In this document: in pieces, positions 52,613-61,047 of the stretch
Position numbering within the stretch: position 1 is the first letter of the stretch
How the letters are laid out: every line of letters starts with the position of its first letter
Assembly (NCBI RefSeq): GCF_900156315.1
Contig: NZ_FTNI01000017.1
Location: 1 to 64,000 of the forward strand
DNA from: Microbispora rosea
GTDB taxonomy: Bacteria; Actinomycetota; Actinomycetes; Streptosporangiales; Streptosporangiaceae
Length of the DNA: 64,000 bases
Direction: 5' to 3'
Program-made: the position numbers and the translations under genes
Notes under the pieces: model-generated
What the model saw: only the letters and a program-made list of their open reading frames with translations
Told to the model about the DNA's origin: nothing
The model's database searches: none

Positions 52613-54550
52613 ATGGTGAGTGCGCCTGTGCAGGTCGCGCCGCCCGTGCAGGCCCCGGCGCGGGTCCGCCGCCTGCCGCGGTGGGTCGCGCCGGTCGCCG
52701 GAGTGGTCGCGGTGGTGGCCCTCTACGTGGCCTTCCGCGGCAAGGCCGTGCTGCCGCACGACGACGACGCCACCCTGTTCCACTGGCTCAACGACGCCCG
52801 CGACTGGGTCGACGAAAACCGCAACAGCAGCCCGATCTTCCTGTACGTCGTCAACTACCTCCGCCTGGGCGCCGCCGGCGTCTACGAGGGGCTCCAGGCC
52901 GGCCTGGTCGCGCTCGGCTGGCCCGGTCTCCTCGGGCTGGCCGCCGGACTCGGGTGGCTGGCCGGCGGGTGGCGGATCGCGCTCGTCTCGTTCGCCGGCT
53001 TCGCCGGCGTCGGCGTGCTCGGGTTCTGGGAGGCGAGCGTCGAGACGCTCGCGCTGACCCTGTCCGCGGTGCTGCTGTCGCTGCTGTTCGGCATCCCGCT
53101 GGGGATCTGGGCGGGCCGCTCGCACCGCGTACGGCGGATCGTGACGCCGGTGCTCGACGTCATGCAGATCATGCCGACGTTCTCGTACCTGTCGCCCATG
53201 GTGCTGCTGTTCCTCATCGGCCCGGCGTCGGCGACGATCGCCACGATGATCTACGCGATGCCGCCCGCGATCAGGATCACCGCGATGGCCATCCAGCGGG
53301 TCTCCGGTGTGGCGGTGGAGGCGTCGGAGTCGCTGGGCGCCACCCGGTGGCAGACGCTGGGCAAGGTCCGTCTGCCGCTGGCGCTGAACACGATCACGCT
53401 GGGCGTCAACCAGACCATCGCCGCGGCGCTGTCGATGGTGCCGCTGACGGCGCTGATCGCGGCGCCCGGGCTCGGCGAGGACCTGCTCCGCGCGCTCGCC
53501 CGGGTCAACGTGGGCGCCGCGCTGGTGCCCGGCGTCGCGATCGTGCTGATCGCCATCGTGCTCGACCGCATGACGCGGGCGGCGGCGCAGCGGCGCGAGA
53601 GCGGCACCCGGGCGAGGGCCGTGCGCTGGGGCGGGTTCGCCGTCCTGACGGCGGCCGGGCTCGCCCTGGTCCCCGCGATGGCGCAGGAGTTCCCCGAGCA
53701 GTGGCAGGTGCAGATCGTCCGGCCGATCAACGACGTGGTCGACTGGATCGAGGCCCACTGGTACACCTTCACCGGCTTCCTCAACGACGTGGTGGCGTAC
53801 GGCCTGCTCAACCCGCTGCAGGACGTGCTGACCAGCGCGCCCTGGTGGCTGGTCACCGCGGCGGTGCTCGTGTTCGCCTGGCGGGTGAGCGGGTTGGCGG
53901 CCGGTCTCGTCGCCACCGTCTGCCTCCTGTGCGTCGCCGCGCTGCAACTGTGGGAGCACGCCATGGAGACGCTGACGTTGGTGCTGGTCGCCTCGGTGAT
54001 CACCATCGCCGCCGGGCTCGCGCTCGGCGTGGCGGCGGCGCGGTCGCGGTGGTTCGCCGCCGGGCTTCGTCCTGTGCTGGACGCCGCGCAGACGATGCCG
54101 TCGTTCTCCTACCTGCTGCCCGCCGTGGCCCTGTTCGGCAACGGCCGCTTCACCGCGATCACGGCCTCCTTCATCTACGCGGTGCCGGTGGTCGCCCGCC
54201 TCGTCGAGGACGGCCTGCGCGCGGTCCCCGGGACCGTCATGGAGGCGGCGCGGTCCGCGGGCTCCACCGACCGGCAGCTGCTGTGGAAGGTCCAGTTGCC
54301 GATGGCGCGCGGCTCGCTGCTGCTCGCGGCGAACCAGGGCATCGTCATGACGCTGGCGATGGTGGTGATCGGCGCGCTGGTCGGCGCCGGAGCTCTTGGA
54401 TACGACGTCGTGGCCGGGTTCGCGCAGCAGGAGGACTACGGAAAGGGGCTCGCCGCCGGCGTCGCCCTGGTCCTCCTCGGAGTCATGCTCGACCGGATCA
54501 CGCAAGGCGCCAACGGGCGCCGCTCTCCCCACAAGAAGAGGAACGCATGA
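52613..54550 (+). CDS. Double-length betaine ABC permease (two ProW domains)
   Basis: 645 aa with about 12-14 membrane helices. Two complete permease modules lie in tandem: the first with EASESLGATRWQTLGKVRLPLAL, the second with MEAARSAGSTDRQLLWKVQLPMARG. Most betaine systems use one permease as a homodimer; here a fused pair could supply both halves of the channel. The ATG starts right after the ATPase stop codon, and its end overlaps the binding-protein gene by 4 bp. Confidence 0.9.
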   Translation: MVSAPVQVAPPVQAPARVRRLPRWVAPVAGVVAVVALYVAFRGKAVLPHDDDATLFHWLNDARDWVDENRNSSPIFLYVVNYLRLGAAGVYEGLQAGLVALGWPGLLGLAAGLGWLAGGWRIALVSFAGFAGVGVLGFWEASVETLALTLSAVLLSLLFGIPLGIWAGRSHRVRRIVTPVLDVMQIMPTFSYLSPMVLLFLIGPASATIATMIYAMPPAIRITAMAIQRVSGVAVEASESLGATRWQTLGKVRLPLALNTITLGVNQTIAAALSMVPLTALIAAPGLGEDLLRALARVNVGAALVPGVAIVLIAIVLDRMTRAAAQRRESGTRARAVRWGGFAVLTAAGLALVPAMAQEFPEQWQVQIVRPINDVVDWIEAHWYTFTGFLNDVVAYGLLNPLQDVLTSAPWWLVTAAVLVFAWRVSGLAAGLVATVCLLCVAALQLWEHAMETLTLVLVASVITIAAGLALGVAAARSRWFAAGLRPVLDAAQTMPSFSYLLPAVALFGNGRFTAITASFIYAVPVVARLVEDGLRAVPGTVMEAARSAGSTDRQLLWKVQLPMARGSLLLAANQGIVMTLAMVVIGALVGAGALGYDVVAGFAQQEDYGKGLAAGVALVLLGVMLDRITQGANGRRSPHKKRNA

Positions 54551-55527
54551 AGAAGTTACGCCTAATCGCAGGGGTACTCGTTCTCGGCCTCAGCGCGGCC
54601 GCCTGCGGAGGCGCCAAGGTAGAGGACGACTCCGCGGCGGCGCCCAGCGCGAGCGCCGCGGGCTCCGCGGCCGCGTCCGCCGGGGGCACGGTCAAGATAG
54701 CCATCAACGGCTGGGTCGGCTACGAGGCCGACGCCGCCGTGGTGTCGTACCTCCTGGAGCACGAGCTCGGCTACAAGGTCGAGAAGGTGACGCTCGCCGA
54801 GGAGCCGTCCTGGCAGGGCATGGAGTCGGGCGACGTCGACGTCATCCTCGAGAACTGGGGCCACCCGGACCTCAAGAAGAAGTACATCGAGGAGAAGCAG
54901 ATCGCCGTCGAGGCGGGCAGCACCGGCAACAAGGGCGTCATCGGCTGGTACGTGCCCGAGTGGATGGTGGAGAAGTACCCCGACATCACCGACTACAAGA
55001 ACCTGAACAAGTACGCCGACCTGTTCAAGACCTCCGAGTCGGACGGCAAGGGCCAGATGCTGGACGGCGACCCGTCCTTCGTCACCAACGACGAGGCGCT
55101 GGTCAAGAACCTCAAGCTCGACTACAAGGTGGTCTACGCGGGCAGCGAGGCCGCGCTGATCAAGGCCGCCAAGCAGGCGACCGATCAGAAGAAGCCGCTG
55201 CTCATGTACTTCTACGAGCCGCAGTGGCTGTTCAACCAGGTCAAGCTGGTCAAGGTCAACCTCCCCGCGTACACGGAGGGCTGCGACAGCGACCCCAAGA
55301 AGGTCGCCTGTGACTACCCGCCGTACGACCTCGACAAGATCGTGAGCAAGAAGTTCGCCGACACCGGCGGCAAGGCCTACGAGCTGATCAAGGCCTTCCA
55401 GTGGACGAACGACGACCAGAACGCCGTCGCCGACGACATCACCAACAACGGGATGTCGGCGGAGGACGCGGCCAAGAAGTGGGTGGAGGCCAACACCGCC
55501 AAGTGGCAGGCCTGGATGCCCAAGTGA
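54547..55527 (+). CDS. Glycine betaine-type binding lipoprotein, copy 1
   Basis: 326 aa. Lipobox SAAC (LSAAACGGAK), then an Ala/Ser tether and the OpuAC fold: INGWVGYEADAAVV, VILENWGHPD, GVIGWYVPEW, MYFYEPQWLF. Trp/Tyr residues in these blocks are those expected to form the aromatic cage for quaternary amines. Codon 4 is the rare leucine codon TTA. Overlaps the permease stop (ATGA). Ligand betaine, choline or ectoine is likely. Confidence 0.9.
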   Translation: MKKLRLIAGVLVLGLSAAACGGAKVEDDSAAAPSASAAGSAAASAGGTVKIAINGWVGYEADAAVVSYLLEHELGYKVEKVTLAEEPSWQGMESGDVDVILENWGHPDLKKKYIEEKQIAVEAGSTGNKGVIGWYVPEWMVEKYPDITDYKNLNKYADLFKTSESDGKGQMLDGDPSFVTNDEALVKNLKLDYKVVYAGSEAALIKAAKQATDQKKPLLMYFYEPQWLFNQVKLVKVNLPAYTEGCDSDPKKVACDYPPYDLDKIVSKKFADTGGKAYELIKAFQWTNDDQNAVADDITNNGMSAEDAAKKWVEANTAKWQAWMPK

Positions 55528-55571
55528 TCCAGGTCGTGTGGCCCGTGCGCGAGTTCGGGCGCTGACCACGC

Positions 55572-55602
55572 GTCGGCCGCGATCCCCGCGATCGCGGCCG
55601 AC
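55572..55602 (+). terminator. Hairpin between the two binding-protein genes
   Basis: A perfect 13-bp stem (55572-55584 with 55590-55602) and five-base loop, 45 bp after the first binding-protein stop. Without a T-run it may end most transcripts, so the second copy could have its own promoter (TACTCT near 55619). Confidence 0.7.
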
Positions 55603-55701
55603 CCCGCGTGTTGTGGAATACTCTGCCGGTGTCGCCGCGGTCCCGCCGCTCGCGCTCCGCGCCCGCACGACCCGCCCGTACGACATCAGATGAGGCTAGA
55701 T

Positions 55702-56652
55702 ATGAGGATCCGTCTCCTTGCCGGCGTGCTGACGCTCGCGCTGGCCATGACCGCCTGCAGTGGCGGGAGTTCGGATGACGCCGCCGGAGCAGGCGCCGGA
55801 GGCGGCACGAAGACCGTACGACTCGCGATCAACCCCTGGATCGGCTACGAGGCCAGCGCCGCGGTCGTCGCCTATCTCCTCGAGCACGAGCTCGGCTACA
55901 AGGTCGAGACGGTCGAGAGCGGCGAGGCGGACTCCTGGAAGGGCTTCGAGAAGGGCACGGTCGACGCCGTCCTGGAGAACTGGAGCCACCCGGAGCTGAA
56001 GAAGGAATACATCGACGACAAGAAGGTCGCGATCACCGCGGGTGAGGACGGCAACAAGGGCGTCATCGGGTGGTACGTCCCCGAGTGGATGGTCCAGAAA
56101 TATCCGGACATCACGGACTGGCACAACCTGCCCAAGTACAAGGACCTGTTCAAGACCGACAAGAGCGAGGGCCTGGGTCAGTTCCTCGCCGGCGACAAGT
56201 CCTTCGTCACCAACGACGAGGCGCTCATCAAGAACCTGAACCTGCCCTACAAGGTGGTCTACTCCGGCAGTGAGGACGCGCTGATCGCGGCGGCCCGCAA
56301 GGCCACCGAGAACGAGACCCCGCTGCTGATGTACTTCTACGAGCCCCAGTGGCTGTTCAACCAGCTCAAGCTCGTCAAGATCAACCTTCCGCCGTACGCC
56401 ATCGGGTGCGACAGCGACGTCAAGACGATCAAGTGCGACTACCCGCCGTACCTGCTCGACAAGATCGTCAGCGTGAAGTTCGCCAAGACCGGCGGTAAGG
56501 CGTACGAGCTGATCAAGAACTTCGTCTGGACCAACGACGACCAGAACGCCGTGGCCTACGACATGGCGGTGAACAAGATGAGCGCCGAGAACGCCGCCCG
56601 CAAGTGGATCGAGGCCAACAAGATCGTCTGGCAGGACTGGATCCCCGCCTGA
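55702..56652 (+). CDS. Glycine betaine-type binding lipoprotein, copy 2
   Basis: 316 aa from the ATG at 55702 (GAGG 6 bp upstream; ATG at 55690 is possible). Lipobox AMTAC. A clear paralogue of the preceding gene along its whole length: shared YEASAAVVAYLLEHELGYKVE, GNKGVIGWYVPEWM and LLMYFYEPQWLFNQ. No TTA codon at its start. Probably offers another ligand range or expression pattern for the same permease. Its TGA is the first base group of a 14-bp tandem duplication. Confidence 0.9.
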   Translation: MRIRLLAGVLTLALAMTACSGGSSDDAAGAGAGGGTKTVRLAINPWIGYEASAAVVAYLLEHELGYKVETVESGEADSWKGFEKGTVDAVLENWSHPELKKEYIDDKKVAITAGEDGNKGVIGWYVPEWMVQKYPDITDWHNLPKYKDLFKTDKSEGLGQFLAGDKSFVTNDEALIKNLNLPYKVVYSGSEDALIAAARKATENETPLLMYFYEPQWLFNQLKLVKINLPPYAIGCDSDVKTIKCDYPPYLLDKIVSVKFAKTGGKAYELIKNFVWTNDDQNAVAYDMAVNKMSAENAARKWIEANKIVWQDWIPA

Positions 56653-56677
56653 TCCACCGCATCCGATCCACCGCATC
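56650..56677. repeat. 14-bp tandem duplication starting at the stop codon of binding protein 2
   Basis: TGATCCACCGCATC (56650-56663, its TGA being the stop codon) is followed directly by CGATCCACCGCATC (56664-56677); a third, degenerate unit starts with TGATTTACCG. Confidence 0.9.
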
Positions 56678-56707
56678 TGATTTACCGGGCCCTTCACCGG
56701 GTCCGAT

Positions 56708-56744
56708 CGAGGGGCGTGGCACGCACGGCGTGCCACGCCCCTCG
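56708..56744 (+). terminator. Terminator after the betaine-binding genes
   Basis: A 15-bp perfect stem (56708-56722 with 56730-56744) and seven-base loop, 56 bp after the stop codon. Confidence 0.8.
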
Positions 56745-56835
56745 TCGTATGTCTCGGCGCTCGTGCGCGCCTCCTTTGCCACTTTTTTACACTTTGCTAT
56801 ATCTGAGGGGGACATTTCATTACCTAGGGGTGGCT

Positions 56836-57627
56836 GTGGGCGGGCGTGGTACCCGGTCGATCGCTGTGTCGATCACTGGAATCTCGGTGGCGATGGCCGT
56901 ACTGGCGGGTTGCGGGCCGCTGCCGGAAGTCGACGGCGACCTCGCGGGCAAGGGCGGCGGCACGAGCAGTGGCGCGAAGGACGACTCGGGGACGGAGCGG
57001 GGCGTCAACCCGCTCGACAACCCCGACGGCACCGGCCCCGGACTCAAGGCGATCACGTCGGACAAGGACCGGGCGAAGGCCCGTGACCTGATCGACAAGG
57101 TGGCGACGAAGGGCCGGGGGGCGAAGACCGGCTACGACCGCGACAAGTTCGGCTACGCCTGGGCCGACAGCGTGGACGACGTCCCCTGGGGGCGCAACGG
57201 CTGCGACACCCGCAACGACCTGCTCAAGCGGGACGGCCGGGGCGTCAAGTATCGCGACGGGTCCAACTGCGTCATCGTCTCCATGACCCTGTACGACCCG
57301 TACACCGGCAAGACGATCGACTGGACCAAGTCGAAGGCGGCGGAGGTCCAGATCGACCACGTCATGCCCCTGTCGTACGACTGGCAGATGGGCGCGTCGC
57401 GGTGGAGCGAGAGCAAGCGCAAGCAGATCGCCAACGATCCGCTCAACCTGATCCCCGTGGACGGCTCCACCAACGGCTCCAAGGGCGACTCGGGGCCGGC
57501 CACCTGGCTGCCGCCCAGCCGCGACATCCGCTGCTCCTACGTCGTGCGGTTCGCCCAGGTCGCCCTCAAGTACGAGCTTCCGGTGACCTCCGCCGACAAG
57601 GCGGCCATGCTGGAGCAGTGCAAATAG
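56836..57627 (+). CDS. Secreted HNH-family nuclease lipoprotein (DUF1524-like)
   Basis: 263 aa from a GTG with AGGGG 5 bp upstream (the GTG at 56830 is possible). Lipobox-like LAGC after a signal peptide (SITGISVAMAVLAGC). Nuclease core: EVQIDHVMPLSYDWQMG with the metal/catalytic His, then NDPLNLIPVDGSTNGSKGD with Asn and Lys, as in the GmrSD C-terminal/HNH group. Likely a cell-surface or released DNase. Two Cys pairs could form disulfides. Its stop codon lies in a 13-bp duplication. Confidence 0.87.
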   Translation: MGGRGTRSIAVSITGISVAMAVLAGCGPLPEVDGDLAGKGGGTSSGAKDDSGTERGVNPLDNPDGTGPGLKAITSDKDRAKARDLIDKVATKGRGAKTGYDRDKFGYAWADSVDDVPWGRNGCDTRNDLLKRDGRGVKYRDGSNCVIVSMTLYDPYTGKTIDWTKSKAAEVQIDHVMPLSYDWQMGASRWSESKRKQIANDPLNLIPVDGSTNGSKGDSGPATWLPPSRDIRCSYVVRFAQVALKYELPVTSADKAAMLEQCK

Positions 57628-57643
57628 GCGGTGCAAATAGAGG
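57618..57643. repeat. 13-bp tandem duplication at the HNH nuclease stop codon
   Basis: GTGCAAATAGGCG (57618-57630) is followed directly by GTGCAAATAGAGG (57631-57643). The TAG of the first is the gene's stop codon; the second lies in another frame. Confidence 0.9.
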
Positions 57644-57649
57644 GTCCGC

Positions 57650-59125
57650 TCACCGGTAGACGACCTTCTTGACCGACCGGCCGGGGAACACGACGACCAG
57701 GTGCTCCTCCACGGTCTCCTCGGTACCCCGGGCGTAGACCCGCAGCCGGTAGCGTCCGGGCCCGCGCACCGCCAGGTTCGGCAGCCGCGCCCCGGCGCCC
57801 TCCTCGCCGCCGTCGGCGTAGGAGGGCAGCACTAGGCGGCCGCTGCGGCTGACCACGCCGACCTCGGCCACCTGCTCCCAGCCCTTCAGCCGCAGCGGGG
57901 GAGCGGAGCCGAGCGCCTTCACCGTCAGGCACATCGGCTCGTTCTCGCCGTACGTCATCACGGCCGCTGCGCCACCCCCGGCGGCGACGAATCCGTCTTC
58001 TATCGCCGCGCCGAAGACGTCCTCGCCCTCGCTGGTGTCGTCCGGGTCGTACACGCCGTAGCCCCCGCCCTCGAACAGGAAGTACGCGGCCGTGCCCTGC
58101 CGCCGGGCCCGTATCCGCGGCCAGGGGTCCCGGCAGCGGGCGTTGGCCTCCGCGACGTAGTCCTCGTGGTCCTCCCTCTCCGCGGCCTGCCCGTTCGTCG
58201 TACGCGGCGGCTCGGGCTGCCAGCCGTACGCGGCGGGCGGGGGCGCCGCCTCCGGCGCGACCAGTGCGAGGAACGGCAGCAGGACGACCGCCAGCAGGAT
58301 CGGCCGGGGCAGGCGCCGGGGCGGCCCGAGCTCATCCGGCACGGCGCCCGGGCCGGCGAGTTCGTGGGCCGAGCGGGCGAGCCACACCACGAGGAAGACG
58401 ACGAGCCCCTCGGCCGGCAGTTCCGGTGACCGGCCGAGCACCCATTCCAGGCCCGCTCCCGGGTAGGGGCTCACCAGGGTGAGACAGGCGGCGACCAGGC
58501 CGGCCCTGAGCGTCGGGCGGCTCCAGCGGCCGTCACGGCGCTGACCGGCGAGGACGAGCACCTGCCAGCCCAGCACGGGCACCCAGAGGACGTAGAAGAA
58601 CGTGGGCGGCAGCAGTGGGTGGATCTCGCCGTAGAACGCGGTCGCCGCGGTGGCCGCCGACGCCGCCAGGGCTGCGGCGAGGACGCACATCCGCATCCGG
58701 CGCCCGGACAGGACCAGGGCGAACGACACGGTCTGCGCACTCCAGAGGAGCAGGGCGAGGACGACGGCGAGGTCGCCGGGCAGCAGCGCGGCGGGCAGCC
58801 GCCCGGCCACGTGGAAGGCGACGGCCAGGTAGAGCGCGCGCCGCGCCCAGACGACCCGCGTGCCGCCCGGCGGAGCCGCGCGCGGGGGGAGGGCCAGGAC
58901 CTGCCGGAGCATCCAGGTCTTCAGCGCGAGGATCGCGAACAGGCCCGCCGCCGCCAGCACGGCGGCCGTGGACGGTTCCGTGAAGGCGTTCTCGCCGGGG
59001 GCGTGCCACAGGACGACGGTCCAGAGGGGACCGAGGTCCCCCGTGACGGCCGCGAGCACGCCCGCGACGGCCGCCGCCGACAGATAGACCCCGGCCACGA
59101 TCGGCCCCATGCGCTGCCGGAACAT
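57650..59125 (-). CDS. Membrane protein with C-terminal soluble domain, unknown function
   Basis: 491 aa. About eight membrane helices in the first 290 residues, then a soluble, probably extracytoplasmic domain (about 300-491) with a beta-rich end (GRYRLRVYARGTEETVEEHLVVVFPG). GGGGCG precedes the ATG. I recognise no family. The last domain looks like a surface sandwich fold. Confidence 0.7.
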   Translation of the reverse strand: MFRQRMGPIVAGVYLSAAAVAGVLAAVTGDLGPLWTVVLWHAPGENAFTEPSTAAVLAAAGLFAILALKTWMLRQVLALPPRAAPPGGTRVVWARRALYLAVAFHVAGRLPAALLPGDLAVVLALLLWSAQTVSFALVLSGRRMRMCVLAAALAASAATAATAFYGEIHPLLPPTFFYVLWVPVLGWQVLVLAGQRRDGRWSRPTLRAGLVAACLTLVSPYPGAGLEWVLGRSPELPAEGLVVFLVVWLARSAHELAGPGAVPDELGPPRRLPRPILLAVVLLPFLALVAPEAAPPPAAYGWQPEPPRTTNGQAAEREDHEDYVAEANARCRDPWPRIRARRQGTAAYFLFEGGGYGVYDPDDTSEGEDVFGAAIEDGFVAAGGGAAAVMTYGENEPMCLTVKALGSAPPLRLKGWEQVAEVGVVSRSGRLVLPSYADGGEEGAGARLPNLAVRGPGRYRLRVYARGTEETVEEHLVVVFPGRSVKKVVYR

Positions 59126-59182
59126 CCCGCGCCCCTTCTTCGACAGGATGGACGATCTTAGGGCAGATCGCTCCGGCAGCGC

Positions 59183-59198
59183 CCGCCCTCATGGGCGG
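59183..59198 (-). terminator. Small GC hairpin after the CU044_5270 gene
   Basis: CCGCCC-TCAT-GGGCGG lies 5 bp after the stop of the minus-strand gene. Weak evidence by size alone. Confidence 0.35.
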
Positions 59199-59202
59199 CG
59201 GA

Positions 59203-60249
59203 TCAGAGGCAGCCGGCGTGGGGGTCGTCCACCTTCGGCGCGGTGTCGTCGACCGTGACCTCCAGCTGGGCGGTCGAGGCCACGAGGCTCCCGGTGGGCG
59301 CCTTCGCCTCCTTGGCGTCCACCACGATGCCGCGCTCGCCGAGCAGCTCGTAGCTGGAGGGGTCGAAGATGATCTCCGCACGCACCCCGCCGGAGACCCG
59401 GCCGACGCCGATGCCGGTCCGTCCGGCCGCGTCCTCGGCGCTCTCGTTGACCGTGACCCCGGGGATCGTGGCGGCGGCCTTGAACAGCGCCGCGCGCTGG
59501 GGCGCGGGCACGTACGTCTCCCGCAGCAGGTCGCCGACGGCCGTCCACGCCCCCGTGTCGGGCGGGGTGTCGCCGCGCGGCCGGTCGTACAGGTAGGCGC
59601 GCATCTTCTCCGGGTCGGCGGGCAGCTTCCTCAGGCTCGTGTAGGCGGTGTCCCGCACGCTGTTACAGGCCGGGAGCCGCATCCACTCGGTGCCCTTCTC
59701 CCGGTAGGCCTCCGGCGGGATCGGCCAGCCGGGGTAGGCGCGAGGTTCCAGGTTCTCGACCTTCAGCGCACCGTCCTTCCTGCCGTCTGCCGACAGCCAG
59801 ATCGTCCGCTTCGTCCGGTAGAGATAGCGGGACTCCTTCTTGTCCTCGCCGACCACGGTGGCCTCGTACATCGTCTGGGAGCTCACCTTGACGAACTGGT
59901 CGTCGCGCGGGGACAGGTCGGTCACCGCGCGGGCCGCCTTGCCGAGCACCTCCTCGGCCGACATGTTCGACACCTCCGGCAGCCTGACGACCCCCGCGCT
60001 CACCGTCACCGGCCGGGTCTGCGGCCCCGCCGGCGTCTCCGGTCCCGTCAGGACGGTGGTGACGGCCGCGGCCCCCGCCACGGCGAGCAGCGCCGTCCCG
60101 CCCGCGAGCAGCATGTACGGCCGCGGTCGCGGGCGGGCGCGACGCCCCGCCGGGTCGGTCAGCCGCCGCCGCACGGCCGCCTTGGCCGCCAGGGAGTAGG
60201 GGGCGACGTCGGGCCGTTCCCGCGTCACCAGGTCGATCTCGTCGGTCAT
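59203..60249 (-). CDS. CU044_5270 family membrane protein, sigma-factor partner
   Basis: 348 aa. A cytoplasmic N-terminus (about 1-45), one membrane helix (about 46-68), and a large outer domain with LWLSADG-like and FDPSSYELLGERGIVV segments, typical of the CU044_5270 family encoded beside ECF sigma factors. Probably acts like an anti-sigma or envelope sensor, which is inference. The ATG overlaps the sigma-factor stop by one base; a GTG 3 bp earlier is possible. Confidence 0.85.
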   Translation of the reverse strand: MTDEIDLVTRERPDVAPYSLAAKAAVRRRLTDPAGRRARPRPRPYMLLAGGTALLAVAGAAAVTTVLTGPETPAGPQTRPVTVSAGVVRLPEVSNMSAEEVLGKAARAVTDLSPRDDQFVKVSSQTMYEATVVGEDKKESRYLYRTKRTIWLSADGRKDGALKVENLEPRAYPGWPIPPEAYREKGTEWMRLPACNSVRDTAYTSLRKLPADPEKMRAYLYDRPRGDTPPDTGAWTAVGDLLRETYVPAPQRAALFKAAATIPGVTVNESAEDAAGRTGIGVGRVSGGVRAEIIFDPSSYELLGERGIVVDAKEAKAPTGSLVASTAQLEVTVDDTAPKVDDPHAGCL

Positions 60250-60941
60250 CACACGTTCTCCTCGGAAAGGTCGAGATGGCGGCGCAGCTTCGCGCGCACG
60301 CGGTGCAGGCGCGAGCGGACGGTGCCGATGGGGATCTTCAGCGCCTCGGCCGCCTCCTCGTAGGAGAGGTCGGCCCAGGCGACCAGCAGGAGCAGGTCGC
60401 GTTCGGCGGCCGACAGCCTGGCCAGCGCGGCGGCGAGGACGGGTCGCAGGGCGGCGGCGCTCGCCCGCTCCGCTCCGCGCTCCTCTTCGTGCAGGCCGCG
60501 CTCATCGACGTCGCGCGGCGTACGGGCGAGCGCCCGCAGACGGCGCACCTCCGACCGGCGGTGCCCGGAGATGAGGTTGCCGGCGATGCCGTACAGCCAG
60601 GGCCGGGCGTCCGGCCGCGTGGTGTCGTAGCGCTGCCGCTTGCGGAACGCCACCAGGAACGTCTCCGCCGTCACGTCGTCGGCGTGCTCGGGGCCGAGGC
60701 GGCGGCCGGCGTAGGCGTGGATCTCGTCCGCGTGCCGGTCGAAGACGCCGGCGAAGCGCTCGGGCGCGGTCAGCGACGCCTCGATCAGCTCGGCGTCGCT
60801 CGGCTCGGCGTCATATGGCCCGGCGTCATATGGCTCGGTTCTGGCCCCGGATCCTGGTTCGATGCCGAGGCGGGAGCCGCCGGGTTCGTGAGCCGGGGCG
60901 ACCGAGGGGAAGCGCAGGTCGCCGGATACCGTCCTCACCAC
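60249..60941 (-). CDS. ECF sigma factor (sigma-70 family)
   Basis: 230 aa from a GTG start. Region 2 (DRHADEIHAYAGRRLGPEHADDVTAETFLVAFRKR) contacts the -10 element; region 4 (WADLSYEEAAEALKIPIGTVRSRLHRVRAKLRR) contacts the -35. An N-terminal extension of about 50 residues holds a repeated YDAGPYDAEPSDAE stretch from a 15-bp DNA repeat. Co-transcribed with the membrane partner, so it probably answers an envelope signal. Confidence 0.92.
   Translation of the reverse strand: MVRTVSGDLRFPSVAPAHEPGGSRLGIEPGSGARTEPYDAGPYDAEPSDAELIEASLTAPERFAGVFDRHADEIHAYAGRRLGPEHADDVTAETFLVAFRKRQRYDTTRPDARPWLYGIAGNLISGHRRSEVRRLRALARTPRDVDERGLHEEERGAERASAAALRPVLAAALARLSAAERDLLLLVAWADLSYEEAAEALKIPIGTVRSRLHRVRAKLRRHLDLSEENV
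60791..60835. repeat. 15-bp in-frame repeat in the sigma-factor N-terminus
   Basis: Two copies of CGGCGTCATATGGCC/T (60806-60820, 60821-60835) after a degenerate copy (60791-60805). They encode the YDA(G/E)P pentapeptides. Confidence 0.85.
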
Positions 60942-60974
60942 CCGTTTTGTCCGTTCATAGAGGCTATCCTTCCG

Positions 60975-60992
60975 GGGGCGCCGTCGCGCCCC
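60975..60992 (-). terminator. Hairpin downstream of the FHA-flavoprotein gene
   Basis: A 7-bp perfect stem (60975-60981 with 60986-60992) and CGTC loop, 56 bp after the stop codon of the minus-strand gene and before the sigma factor. Confidence 0.4.
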
Positions 60993-61047
60993 TCGCCTCT
61001 ACTCCGCCGGACGGCCCGGGCCGGTTCCGTGGTTCGCCGGAGCGATG

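Noticed and set aside
51302-54532. 1076-codon minus-strand frame opposite the betaine transporter genes
   Set aside because: The plus strand codes for clear ATPase and permease domains; the minus frame is His/Asp/Arg-rich noise.
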